Source: Chrysoperla carnea
Taxonomy: Eukaryota; Arthropoda; Insecta; Neuroptera; Chrysopidae
Assembly (NCBI RefSeq): GCF_905475395.1
Contig: NC_058338.1
Coordinates: forward strand, 77,759,435-77,823,434
DNA: 64,000 bases
Direction of reading: 5' to 3'
Below are positions 23,362-34,899 of this stretch, in pieces (position 1 is the stretch's first letter; every line of letters starts with the position of its first letter). The notes beneath the pieces were generated by a model. It was given only the letters and a program-made list of their open reading frames with translations. It ran no database searches and had not been told where the DNA came from. The position numbers and the translations under genes are program-made.

Positions 23362-23610
23362 CAAGTGAAAACAAACAATTGACTGAGTTAATTGTTGAAA
23401 TACCATGCATAAACAGTGTTGATTACTCTATCTCTTTTCGTTTTTGAGTTATCGTGTTGACAGACAGACGGACAGACAACCGGAAATTGACTAATTAGGT
23501 GAGTCTATTAACACCTATACCAAAATATTTTTCGTAGCATCAATATTTTTAAGCGTTACAAACTTTGAACTAAACTTAGTATACCTTGCATATTACATAT
23601 ATGCATGGTA
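23362..23610 (-). mobile_element. Short family B insertion with filled/empty site proof
   Basis: About 250 bp from CAAGTGAAAACAAACAATTG to TATATGCATGGTA, lying between ATTATA and TATAAAAACACC. The uninterrupted counterpart in the other arm (about 27803-27822, reversed) reads ATTATATAACACC. The insertion therefore postdates the inverted duplication, and TATA or TA was duplicated at the target. Confidence 0.85.
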
Positions 23611-23775
23611 TAAAAACACCTTGACCTATTATTATGTGTTTATATTATGTACGATGCCAATATATATTACATATCCCCGTTTAATTGGAAAACCTTAAAT
23701 GAGTAGTGTGATTTTTCATCTATCAATTAAGAGAACAAATTTCCTGAATGTATATAATTTTTATTTTTTTAAATA

Positions 23776-23962
23776 GGGCCGATCCCTGTGGTACTGCTAT
23801 ACCGGGTCAACCCGCGGTAGAAGAGGAGCAAGCTCCTAACATTCTACCATGTTCCAAAAAGAAGTTTAATATACTGGTCTCGCAATGCGAGACGTACCAG
23901 ATATTAAGCTGATAAGAACAGACACTACACTTTGATCTTAGCTCATTGAGCCGAGAAGCGAT
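23776..23962 (-). ncRNA. U2 snRNA variant, copy 1
   Basis: The 187-nt U2-like RNA reads from ATCGCTTCTCGG at 23962 down to about 23776. U2 landmarks are present: 5' end, GATCAAAGTGTAG, CTGTTCTTATCAGC, AGGAGCTTGCTCCT and GGTATAGCAGTACC. Non-canonical positions are GTAGTG for GTAGTA in the branch-site pairing segment, CTTTTTGG for ATTTTTGG at the Sm site, and TAGCAG for TTGCAG in loop IV. Stem I (GCTC/GAGC) and stem IIb (GTCTCGC/GCGAGAC) pair perfectly. A putative PSEA lies at 24002-24023, at the same distance as for copy 2. It may be an expressed variant or a structured pseudogene. Confidence 0.88.
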
Positions 23963-25197
23963 AACAAATATCGGGTAAAAATATGATTATATACCTCCTA
24001 AAAGAACAACTCACTTGCGAGAGTTTAAAAATAAATAATAATTTTGCGAAAAGGATGTACACTGTAAGAAAGAAAAAGACGAATATATGGTAAGCGTACC
24101 CTATTGAAGTAGTACGATACCGTGTAGACTGTAGGTGAATAGGTGTAGAGTGTGATACAGGTAGGTTGGTACCTGTCGCTAATATAAATACCTTAAGTAA
24201 TAAATAGGTACAATATATCTAAATACAGAGTCAAATTGTTTTATATCGTACTTGTAGGATATATGAAATTCTGAGGACTCCAATTTGTTTGAATATAAAT
24301 CAATCATTTTCTAAAATGATTTTTCTGAAAATTCTGAGATATCAACTAAAATCGGTTTACGAGGAATTATATTAGTTAAAATATTCAGTCGGAAAATCAA
24401 CCACATTTTAGTGGCTATGGATTATTGTAAGTAATTATCGCTCTAAAATAAAAACTTTTCGTTTAGAATTTTAGGCGATATCTATAAAACTAGACATTTC
24501 CTTCTCTCCCCTCAGATTATTTTTGCCCTCTTAAAGCTCTCTGATTTCTCAGTCTGAACATTTCCTTTTCTTCCCTCAGATTATTTGAGCCCTCTGAAAG
24601 CTTTCTGATTTTAAATAATATAAAAATCTAGAAACACTTCTTTTTTTAAATCATCAAAATCGAAGCTGTTATTGAGGACTTACATTCAGTTTGAGGAGAA
24701 AAACATTCATTTATACGACTATTAATACTTCAAATAATTTTATGACTGTGAGGAAATTGTTGAGTTAGAGAATTTCTAGAACATGAAATCTAATCGACAA
24801 ACAATTTTTTATTAATTGAAAATATTAACATTTTTCGATGTGACTGTTTTAATTTAGCAGCTGAAAATTGAATTTTCCGGCCGCTATTTGGAATTTTCAC
24901 ATTTTTATTGCCAGATTCGAATTCTACGATCCCATAAGCCCCCAGGTTGGTATTTTCATCGTCATTTATTTTTTCAAAAAAGTTTCGGGAGTTTTGGGGC
25001 ATATAAGTCGAATTCCCGAAAAAGGGAGTAGGGAAGAGTCACCACCTAATTTTAGGAGCTTTTCTTATGTGCAATTACGAACAAAATGAGCCATGTTAAA
25101 TCAAAATCGGTTAATTATCGAAAAACTTAGATAGTCGACCCTGAATTTACATTCATTAACTGCACTGTTCATCTGCCAGGTTTTAAGCAAATCTGCA

Positions 25198-25496
25198 AAT
25201 CATCTGCCAGGCTTTTAAGCCCCCCCCCCCCCCAAATCATGCCAGGCGATGATAACTCGTTTAATTGAATATAAGACTTTAAAATCGTGTAAGTTTCAAA
25301 GTGCCTCAAGAACATTTTTTTCATAGGAAAAATTGCAAATTAAAATCACCTGCCAGGCTATTTTAGCCCCCACCAAATCATGTTAGGCGATGATATTTCG
25401 TATGAATGAATATTAGACTTTAAAATGGTGTAGGTTTCAAAGTGCCTCAAGAACATTTTTTACATAGGAAAAATTGAAAATTAAAAATTTCATAGC
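25198..25496. repeat. Two-unit tandem repeat with poly-C tract
   Basis: Units of about 150 bp: ATC(A/T)(C/T)CTGCCAGGCT..AGCCCCC..AAATCATG.(C/T)AGGCGATGATA..GTGCCTCAAGAACATTTTT..CATAGGAAAAATTG. The first unit carries a run of about 15 C where the second has five. Composition is unlike its surroundings. Confidence 0.8.
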
Positions 25497-25784
25497 TCAC
25501 TAACGCCCTCCAACCTCCCAGCCAGGTAGTCGATTGCACCATCCACTCATTCGCAAGTTATCAACTTTAATATTTTCAATGTGCCTCAAATATGTACTCA
25601 AAAAAGCCACTCAGCTCTTAGGGTAAAACTACTGCATGCAATACACAGATCTACTACTTTTTTTCGATTAGGTACTGTGATTAGATTAAGCTAAAAACAT
25701 GTTGCTTAATTCAATAGTACCTACTTTTTTTATACATTTGAAGTATTTATTTCACAATACCTTAAATACACTAGTCCAAGCAAA

Positions 25785-26216
25785 TTTGCCAATTGGGTCT
25801 TGGGTCTGAACTACTCATTTTGTAAACCGCAAGAGATTTAACAGTAATAGGCCAAATTCAAATTTATATAAAAATTGTTTCTTATCCAAAAATTAGCAAC
25901 TTTTATCTGAAACAACTTATATCTAAAACGTTTTTTCCTCAATATCGTAAATTGTGGTGTCCATTTTATCCAAAACTATATAAAATCGAGGGTTGAAAAT
26001 TTGTGGGTAGCTTCAACTATGTAGTGAGTTTTGTGAAATATTTTTGAAAAACAAAAAAAAAAGAACAAATAGAGACCGAAAGACCGCCATAAATGTGTTG
26101 GCTTTTTAAAATTTTTTAAGTTATTAAAAATAATGCAAGCACTGATATTCAACATTGTCTATACAGGGTATTTCAACAATTAACTCAGTCAATTGTTTAT
26201 TTTCACTTTTTTTTTC
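25785..26216 (-). repeat. Family B, 3' part only
   Basis: From GCCAATTGGGTCTTGGGTCTG through ACTTTTATCTGAAAC to TCAACAATTAACTCAGTCAA and TTTTCACTT. Diverged from the other copies. Confidence 0.6.
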
Positions 26217-27405
26217 CTAATTAAATTACAACTTTTTGAATGAAAGCTCCTCTATATATACAAAATTTATAGGTCCTGTTGAGGATTTTATTGACATTTT
26301 ATGATAAAATAATACTTATTACATTTTTATATTATTTTCTTTATTAGTTTCATTTTTGTATTCGATATTTAATATATCTAAATTCTAAAAAAGCATTTTG
26401 AAAATGGATACGTATTATGTATATATGTATAAATATATATAATTTGCCAGGTGATGTGAAAGTACGGGTCTCGCAAATTCTTTTTAAAATTAAAAATTTT
26501 AAGTAGGCAAATGTCTTATTCAGTTATTTGCTTGTAGTACACCTATAATGGATACTTGACATTGAAATTGTAATAATAGATACCTACTAAAATTTTTTTA
26601 ATAATATTTTCAATTAATAAAAAATTGTTTGTCGATTAGATTTCATGTTCTAGAAATTCTCTAACTCAACAATTTCCTCACAGTCATAAAATTATTTGAA
26701 GTATTAATAGTCGTATAAATGAATGTTTTTCTCCTCAAACTGAATGTAAGTCCTCAATAACAGCTTCGATTTTAATGATTTAAAAAAAGAAGTGTTTCTA
26801 GATTTTTATATTATTTAAAATCAGAAAGCTTTCAGAGGGCTCAAATAATCTGAGGGAAGAAAAGGAAATGTTCAGACTGGGAAATCAGAGAGCTTTAAGA
26901 GGGCAAAAATAATCTGAGGGGAGAGAAGGAAATGTCTAGTTTTATAGATATCGCCTAAAATTCTAAACGAAAAGTTTTTATTTTAGAGCGATAATTACTT
27001 ACAATAATCCATAGCCACTAAAATGTGGTTGATTTTCCGACTGAATATTTTAACTAATATAATTCCTCGTAAACCGATTTTAGTTGATATCTCAGAATTT
27101 TCAGAAAAATCATTTTAGAAAATGATTGATTTATATTCAAACAAATTGGAGTCCTCAGAATTTCATATATCCTACAAGTACGATATAAAACAATTTGACT
27201 CTGTATTTAGATATATTGTACCTATTTATTACTTAAGGTATTTATATTAGCGACAGGTACCAACCTACCTGTATCACACTCTACACCTATTCACCTACAG
27301 TCTACACGGTATCGTACTACTTCAATAGGGTACGCTTACCATATATTCGTCTTTTTCTTTCTTACAGTGTACATCCTTTTCGCAAAATTATTATTTATTT
27401 TTAAA

Positions 27406-27427
27406 CTCTCGCAAGTGAGTTGTTCTT
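27406..27427 (+). promoter_or_regulatory. Putative snRNA proximal element (PSEA) of U2 copy 2
   Basis: CTCTCGCAAGTGAGTTGTTC lies at about -61 to -40 from the U2 5' end, where insect snRNA genes keep the PSEA. It is identical at the same spacing upstream of copies 1 and 3. Similarity to the fly PSEA is only partial, and identity among copies is also explained by recent duplication. Confidence 0.35.
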
Positions 27428-27466
27428 TTAGGAGGTATATAATCATATTTTTACCCGATATTTGTT

Positions 27467-27653
27467 ATCGCTTCTCGGCTCAATGAGCTAAGATCAAAGT
27501 GTAGTGTCTGTTCTTATCAGCTTAATATCTGGTACGTCTCGCATTGCGAGACCAGTATATTAAACTTCTTTTTGGAACATGGTAGAATGTTAGGAGCTTG
27601 CTCCTCTTCTACCGCGGGTTGACCCGGTATAGCAGTACCACAGGGATCGGCCC
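27467..27653 (+). ncRNA. U2 snRNA variant, copy 2
   Basis: 187 nt from ATCGCTTCTCGG to GGATCGGCCC. Same variant positions as copy 1: GTAGTG, CTTTTTGG and loop-IV TAGCAG. Stem III can form as GGTAGAA/TTCTACC around the conserved AGGAGC/GCTCCT hairpin, and stem IV as GGTA/TACC. The segment CGCGGGTTGACCCGGTAT is close to fly U2, supporting an arthropod origin. It is the only copy on the plus strand and lies upstream of the lysozyme in the same direction. Confidence 0.9.
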
Positions 27654-28330
27654 TATTTAAAAAAATAAAAATTATATACATTCAGGAAATTTGTTCTCTT
27701 AATTGATAGATGAAAAATCACATTACTCATTTAAGGTTTTCCAATTAAACGGGGGATATGTAATATATATTGGCATCGTACATAATATAAACACATAATA
27801 ATAGATCAAGGTGTTATATAATATTATTATTGGTACATCATACATACATCATATAATAATAATACTTATAACCAAAAATTATTGAAGATAAAAATCTTAA
27901 ACGGGTATTCCTTTGGGTACACACAAGAGGCATAGGGAGTTGGGATTGAACATCATCCATCATCCTCTTTACAGTCTGTATCAATGGCAGGTATTTGTTT
28001 ATAAGACAATTTAAAGTGTTTTTATAAAACAAGCGATGGTAAAAATAGGAGATAAAAATTTTTAAATGATAAGCATAAAACATATCTGAACTACAAGTAC
28101 ATATATAATAATAATTAATTAAAAATTATGCGTAAAATCAGATTAAAATTTGTTATAAATATGCTACAAATTATTCAGTTAATTACAATTAATACAATTA
28201 ATTTTTGAAATAATTACACTCATAGGTATGTGACATACTTATAAAGTAAATATAAGTAAATAATTTTAAATATTTATTATTAGTTATATTTATAAATTTT
28301 TCCAGATTGAATTAATTACAATAATTGAAA

Positions 28331-31178
28331 ATGAAACTCTTCGATTTAATTTCATATTGTTTATGTGCTTTGATATTACTAATTTGCATCAATGATTCGG
28401 AAGCGTGGGATCAATGTGAAGTCGCAAGACAACTTTCTAGTCACGGTTTTGGTAGAGACGAATTGGCCGATTGTAAGTAATCTATTCGTAATCTATTCGA
28501 TTGATATAAATTTGATTTATAACGTAATTAAATTAATGTATTCAAATGGATAAAAAAACTGTTTGAAAAAAAAAATTTTGCGGGTGCGTACATAAAAATA
28601 TACAGAGGGGTGCATTATTAAATACACAATAATAAAAAGAAATATTTTCTTTTTTATTAGTTTGATTATTTGTAACGAGAAAATAGTGTATATCGTCGCA
28701 TGGAAGTTTAAAAAAAGAAATGTCTGCAATTCAAACTTACTTCTTTCGAGGCGTGCAATTTTGGTTTTAGTACCTATATTATATTATTAACTATATCTAC
28801 TTATGCACCTCACCGTATAAAATAAATTGGATTTTGGGAATTGAAGAAACTAAAAAAAAAACAGATTTAAATTACATTCATTATCTAAAAAGTGAAATTT
28901 ACAAAATTTAAAGAACCCATGACAAAAAACAGTTTTTTCACAGTAGCTCTCCCCAAACTAAATCAAAATTATCTTTCAATAAAAACAAATTAAATCGGGT
29001 TATTCGTTTAGAAACTACGATGCCACAGACAGATAGATACACAGACACATATTGCGATCAAACTTGTGACACTCTTCTTTTTTTTCTGTTCGGAGGTTTA
29101 AACAACAACAAATTTGGAAGAATATTAAAACCCAATAATTAATATTGTACCTAATTTATTTCACTTCTTTAGGGACATGCTTAGTTATGAGTGAAAGCAG
29201 TGGAGATTTTAGTGTTATTGGAGGTCCAAATACAGATGGTAGCCGTGATTGGGGTTTATTCCAAATTAATGATCGATATTGGTGTGGAGTTGGTTGGGCT
29301 GGTAAAGAATGTAATGCTGATTGTTATGGTAAGTTCTAAATTAAGGTAGTCCGGCTGCTTGAGCAAATGGTGAATGTTAATTTTTTTGTGGTAAATAACA
29401 GTTCAAAGTCCCTTGATCACAATAAACACAGTCCTGGGGGGCCTCTTGAAAATTTTGAAATATTTCATTTTAAAAATGTGATTTTTAACATAGTACCTTA
29501 TGGAAGAACTCACATAATGTTAATTGTACAAAAATTAATCGGCGATTGAGCTTCAAATGTTTTCATCATTTTCAAATTTACCACACATTCTGTTTATGCA
29601 TAAAAACATTAACTTTTATTTGGCGCTTACTAAAAAGAAAAACATAAAAAACTTTTTGACGCTTTTACGATATTTGAGAGCATTTTATTAAATTTAAGTC
29701 ATACAAATTGCCTAGTTGACTAGTTGACTAGTCTCGTGACGGCCGAACCACTTTAAGTAGGTACTAAAAATTCTACCTTTATTCATGTAGGTATTTTTTT
29801 CAGTTTAGAAAGAATTTTAAGAAATTATTAACTTTCAATTCACAGTAAGAACTAGTTTTAAGAAGAGCTACGAAAAAGATGATTTCCACTCGGCTAATTA
29901 TTTTATGCATGGCATCTGAGAGCGGCTACCCACACTGCGTTTACTAGTGTGCATTTCAGTAGAAAGTTTAAAATCATTTTAGGACAATTTTTATCAAATT
30001 ATTTCTCATGATTTTCTAGCAATATAATTTCCAGACAGAAATTTGGTTGCTCTACTAACGCGAATCCATCTTTAACTAACGCAGCCGATCTCAGATACAA
30101 AACGTACTTCTCTCGAATACATTGCCAGCTCTTGTACCATACTTGTTGCAAGAAAATATGTTCTTAGCATGGTAGCAAGTAAATATTTTCTTGACTCAAA
30201 AAAATTGTACCCTGCTCAACTTTAATTTTTAAGCAATCAAATATTTGTTCACTTTAATTAAGGTAGTACGAGCACCAAGGCAATTTTACTTTTAGGGCTG
30301 AAATTATTTGTACCTTATTTTCAACTTTGATGATGAATTTTGCTGTAAATTCATGAATGTAGCCGAAAAATAAGAATACAATTTTTCGATATCAGCCTTG
30401 GTTTTCGAAATATTGAAATCTAAATTAATTAAACTAAATTAACAATTTACGTTTTTTGAAAATTACTCCAGATATCGAAAATTTTATTCTTACTTTTTGT
30501 CTTATATTGTCAAGTAATAACATAATTCACTACCAAAATTGAAATTATATTTTTTTTTTAAATTTGTGTACCCACTACCGTGCTTATACATCCTTAATTA
30601 GTCGGGATCAACGGGTTTTTTTTGTTTTCAATAATTTATTAAGGTTTTTACTTTAATTTAAATAGTTTTTTATTTTTTTATTTTAAATTTCCACCGACTA
30701 GTTTTAGTAAAATCTATAAAAACATATCATCCAGCTACCCTTTTTCCTATAAGACCAATGTTAAATATATTTTTTTGAAGTGATTTATTTAATTAAATAA
30801 TCGGTAAATCCCCCCTAAAATTTTCAGAAATAATTTAAACTTAAACCCACTTAAACTTCATGAAGTTCATTTAAAAAAAAATCAAGTTTTTTATTAAAAA
30901 TTGTCTTGGTTCTCGTACATCCATTAGTATTGAGATAATTCAGTAATTTTATGTATTATGCAATGTGGAAAATTTTCAGAATATTTGCTGTAGGTAAATT
31001 TAAGTAAGGAAATTACCTACTAATAATTGTAAAATTGTTTGTAGCTTTCTTGAATGACGATATCAGTGATGACGTACAATGTGCACGAAAAATTCAGGGA
31101 ATTCATGGCTTGGATGCATGGTATGGTTGGCAAGCGAAATGCAAAGGAGGTCCACCAAGCGTTGATCATTGTTTCTAA
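28331..31178 (+). CDS. C-type lysozyme, complete, 3 exons
   Basis: Secreted muramidase cleaving the beta-1,4 bond between N-acetylmuramic acid and N-acetylglucosamine of bacterial peptidoglycan; antibacterial or digestive in insects. Exons 28331-28472, 29173-29328 and 31045-31178 (phases 1 and 1) give 143 aa, the usual length. Residues 1-25 form a signal peptide (hydrophobic LCALILLICI, cleavage after SEA). Catalytic residues are in place: Glu55 in CLVMSESSGDF and Asp73 in GSRDWGLFQINDRYWC. All eight family cysteines are present (29, 50, 85, 94, 98, 112, 132, 142). Mature ends are WDQCEV and VDHCF. Introns 1 and 2 contain repeats D, I and C. It lies between U2 copies 2 and 3. The C-type call is secure; digestive versus immune use cannot be told. 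Confidence 0.96.
28893..29105 (+). repeat. Family D, shortened copy in lysozyme intron 1
   Basis: GTGAAATTTACAAAATTTAAAG at the start and CTACGATGCCACAGACAGA..GCGATCAAACTTGTGACA at the end. The central GGGTACGGAACCC units are lost. Confidence 0.65.
30070..30215. repeat. Repeat family I fragment in lysozyme intron 2
   Basis: Inverted relative of 20031-20150: CCGATCTCAGATACAAAACG ... ATGGTAGCAAGTAAATATTT. Confidence 0.65.
30258..30925. mobile_element. Repeat family C copy in lysozyme intron 2
   Basis: Starts TTAAGGTAGTACGAGCACCAAGG and ends GTCTTGGTTCTCGTACATCC, imperfect inverted ends as in 49992-50641. The interior is shared with 19505-20030. Non-coding. Confidence 0.75.
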
Positions 31179-31261
31179 AAATATTTTATTGTTAAATGAT
31201 ACGAAGAGCGAACGAAGGTAAGCAATTGATAAACAGGGTGCGATCGAACTTATTCACTAAA

Positions 31262-31267
31262 AATAAA
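31262..31267 (+). terminator. Lysozyme poly(A) signal
   Basis: AATAAA 84 bp after the lysozyme stop codon. Confidence 0.5.
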
Positions 31268-31437
31268 GTGATATTTTCTGCACATGTATTTAGAATGTTT
31301 AACTGCGTAAACAATTTTTGTATTTTCCAATAATTTAATAAATAATGTGAATTGAAATTATAAATTTTTTTCTCCTTCATTTTCAAATTTGTGATCAAAT
31401 CTATCTCTAATAGGATTTAAGAATGCGGAGTCCATCA

Positions 31438-32645
31438 TATTATTATATGATGTACTGATATTTTAATATTATATAAAACATTGTACCCCTCACCCTCCTC
31501 CCCCCATTACCAATTATGTGTTTATATTTTGAAATATATATTACATTTCCGTTTAATTGGATAACCTTAATTGAGTAAAGAGAATTTTCATCTATCAATT
31601 AAGAGAACGAATTCCCTGAATGTATATAATTTTTGATTTTTTGTAATAGGGCCGATCCCTGTGGTACTGCTATACCGGGTCAACCCGCGGTAGACGAGGA
31701 GCAAGCTCCTAACACTCTACCATGTTCCAAAAAGAAGTTTAATATACTGGTCTCGCAATGCGAGACGTACCAGATATTAAGCTGATAAGAACAGACACTA
31801 CACTTTGATCTTAGCTCATTGAGCCGAGAAGCGATAACAAATAGCGGGTAAAAATATGATTATATACATCCTAAAAGAACAACTCACTTGCGAGAGTTTA
31901 AAAATAAATAATAATTTTGCGAAAAGGATGTACACTGTAAGAAAGAAAGAGACGAATATATGGTAAGCGTACCCTATTGAAGTAGTACGATACCGTGTAG
32001 ACTGTAGGTGAATAGGTGTAGAGTGTGATACAGGTAGATAGGTACCTGTCGCTAATATAAATACCTTAAGCAATAAATAGGTACAATATATCTAAATACA
32101 GAGTCAAATTGTTTTATATCGTACTTGTAGGATATATGAAATTCTGAGGACTCCAATTTGTTTGAATATAAATCAATCATTTTCTAAAATGATTTTTCTG
32201 AAAATTCTGAGATATCAATTAAAATCGGTTTACGAGGAATTATATTAGTTAAAATATTCAGTCGGAAAATCAACCACATTTTAGTGGCTATGGATTATTG
32301 TAAGTAATTATCGCTCTAAAATAAAAACTTTTCGTTTAGAATTTTAGGCGATATCTATAAAACTAGACATTTCCTTCTCTCCACTCAAATTATTTTTGCC
32401 CTCTGAAAGCTTTCTGATTTTAAATAATATAAAAATAGAAACACTTTTTTTTTTTTTAAATCATCAAAATCGGAGCTGTTATTGAGAACTTCCGAGTCAA
32501 AACATTCATTGATGCGACTATTAATACTTCAAATAATAGCTTTATGACTGTGAAGCAATTGTTCAGCTAGAGAATTTCTAGAAAATGAAATCTAATCGAC
32601 AAACAATTTTTTATTAATTGAAATTATTATAAAAAAATTTTAATG
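31438..32645. repeat. Third, partial copy of the U2 duplication unit
   Basis: Same orientation as 22987-24829, from TATTATTATATGATGTACT to TATAAAAAAATTTTAAT. It is more diverged than the two arms are from each other and lacks their internal CCCTC..GAAAGC duplication, so it split off first or lost that unit. Confidence 0.88.
31649..31835 (-). ncRNA. U2 snRNA variant, copy 3
   Basis: Reads from ATCGCTTCTCGG at 31835 down to about 31649 (187 nt). It has the same branch-pairing, Sm-site and loop-IV variants as the other two copies. Differences from them fall in stem III (GGTAGAG with GTCTACC instead of GGTAGAA with TTCTACC), removing one pair, so this copy looks less constrained. Putative PSEA at 31875-31896. 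The RNA gene points toward the 3' end of the lysozyme gene. Confidence 0.85.
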
Positions 32646-34899
32646 GGTAGAAATGAATTAAGCAGAAATGAATGAAACAAAATTAGTGGGTTTCAAAAAA
32701 ATTCCAATAAGGTCGGATCAAATTTGCCTGTGTTTACAAATTTAATTTTGCTCTATCACATCCAAATTTTATCCAATTTTGATAAAGCAAATATAGGATT
32801 CTACTAAATTTTGGGTCAAACTTTTCAAATTTGTCACCAAAATTACCCTAGCTCTAATAGGTTTCTAGAATGTGGAGTCTTGGTTCCGAAATTTTGCACA
32901 TAAGTGATAGCTAGCGAAAAATTAATATCACAGCTGTAAAGAATTTCTTATTTTATGACGTCATCAGATTATATAGTTTCAATCGAACTAGAAACTTAAT
33001 CAATGAAACTAGGAATTAAAAATTCAGTTCAGTAGTCAAGAAATACTAGCATGTTTATTGTGTAAAATTAATTTAATTAATATACATAAATGACATAAAG
33101 CCTTAAATTTCACAACTTTTGTCTTAATACTTCAAAACGAAAAAGTATCAATTTAAAAAAAAACAACTTGGCCGGATAATTAATATTCTACTACATTAGG
33201 TTTCCTTGATGTTTACTCTTATAGAAGCTTTTGAGATTTGAGATTATAATTACGTAATATTCTTACGTAATTTTAGTGAATTTAATTTATTTATATAATT
33301 AGAAAGCAATTAATTTGAACTTAAAATAACAGAAATTAATATTTTTGATTTTATGTTTGTGCAAACACTAGCAATTTACAAGCGGATGTGACATACACGT
33401 TGCCTATGCTTTACTAAAACTTTTATAGAGTCTATATTGCGTATTCGAGTGGGTCGTTTTTATATGTAAATAATTCTTAAGAATTAAATTTTAATTGAAT
33501 TAAAATGAAGGATTACGTTGAGTTAAAAATGAAACTAAAAAAAAAAAAACGTTATTTAATTGTATTAAACTCCAGACACATTTATTTTAATCACAACGTC
33601 ATAATTATTACATACACCACATACATATTAGTACATCATGTATTGTATACATCAGAGATGGTGGTAATATACACAAAAGGATTATAAATTTTTCCGGTCT
33701 ATGTTTTCCGGTCAAAAAATTGGGTCTAAACTATGTATACTTTGATATATTTCATATAATTTTTGAACAATGATTACAAATGTTCAACAGAGATAATTTG
33801 AAAAAATTGATGGAATTTATTTCTTTTTACAACGTTTTCAAAATCGCACCCTACCCCACCATGCCTGTATGTTCCCACGTGGTTACCTGTGTGCAATTAC
33901 ACTTTAGGGGTCATTTATTAATTACGTATGCATGATTGAGCGATTTTTGAGCCCCGTTTCCCCCACGTAAGCATACATAAGATTTCTCGAAATCCTCTTC
34001 CCCCTTCTTACATAAGATTCAATCTCGTTTTGCCGAATAATAAAACGTTGTTAGAAAGGATCAGTTACACTAAAACCGACAACTTTAACATTAATCGTTT
34101 TATTGATTTCATAATTTATTATTTATTAACGAATAGAAACATTTGCTCCACTAACTGATTCCTTACCTAATGACAAATGTAATGCTTATCGATTATCCGG
34201 AAGTGAAGCAATTTTTTTTTTCATGTGTTTTTATCAAAATGCAAACGGGTGATTCTTTTTTCTTAATTTTTAACATCTTTAATTGTACTGAAAGATGTAG
34301 CTCGATTGAAAAACGATAGTACACTCAATTATAAGAAGGATTAGCTATAAATGACACAAATTGAGATACAGAACAGTCAGAACAATGAAGTTATTAGAAG
34401 TATTTTTAAACATTGAAAATCATATAAATTTACATATGATACATAAATTTTCTTAATTTCTACCATGAAGTAATGGTCATATTGAATAAATAATGGTAAT
34501 AAGTAGTACATTAAATGTAAATTCATAAATCAGAAGTTAAGAAGTATATATTTATGTCATATATTTATAGCCGTTATCTAATGGCACGTGCGATCTATGT
34601 GTTTTAAGCCAACGATTAGTTTAATATGATAGGATATTAAAGTATCTTTTTACATGACTTACGATCATATCAATCATAACAAATAGCTTATTTGTTTTGT
34701 ATCTTATGTAGCTTATGAAGTAGTAATCTGTAGACGCATAAGTTATGATAATAAATCCTACTAATATTACATAAATGTGAAAGTTTGCATGTTTGTTATT
34801 CAATCACGCTAAAAAGTTGACGGATTTGGATGAAATTTGGTACACAAATAGTTTATTACATTTTAATCCCAGAAAATTTTTAGGTTCAATTATGGCTAA
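32646..34899. other. Intergenic DNA, no gene seen
   Basis: AT-rich. A TE-like fragment at about 33905-34030 has GGGGTCATTTATTAATTACG and CCCCCACGTAAG. At about 34759-34880 lies a TTACATAAATGTGAAAGTTTG / GATGAAATTTGGTACACA motif set common in insect dispersed repeats. Confidence 0.4.

Larger units (their letters stand above)
22987..24829. repeat. Left arm of U2 long inverted repeat
   Basis: Reverse-complement match to 26601-28131, from TTGCATAATT at the outer end to ATTAATTGAAAATATTA at the inner end, near-identical over most of its length. It contains U2 copy 1 (minus strand), its upstream region and about 750 bp downstream. It is longer than the right arm mainly because a B element is inserted at 23362-23610. 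An internal short duplication (TTGCCCTCTTAAAGC.. / TTGAGCCCTCTGAAAGC..) is shared with the right arm but is single in the third copy at about 32395. Confidence 0.9.
24830..26600. other. Spacer of the U2 inverted repeat
   Basis: About 1.77 kb between the two arms, with no gene seen. It contains a two-unit tandem repeat with a poly-C run (25198-25496), a family B fragment (25785-26216) and AT-rich DNA. Confidence 0.6.
26601..28131. repeat. Right arm of U2 long inverted repeat
   Basis: Inverted counterpart of 22987-24829, without the B insertion. It carries U2 copy 2 on the plus strand. The outer end stops about 200 bp before the lysozyme start codon, so this arm contributes the lysozyme upstream region. 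Confidence 0.9.
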
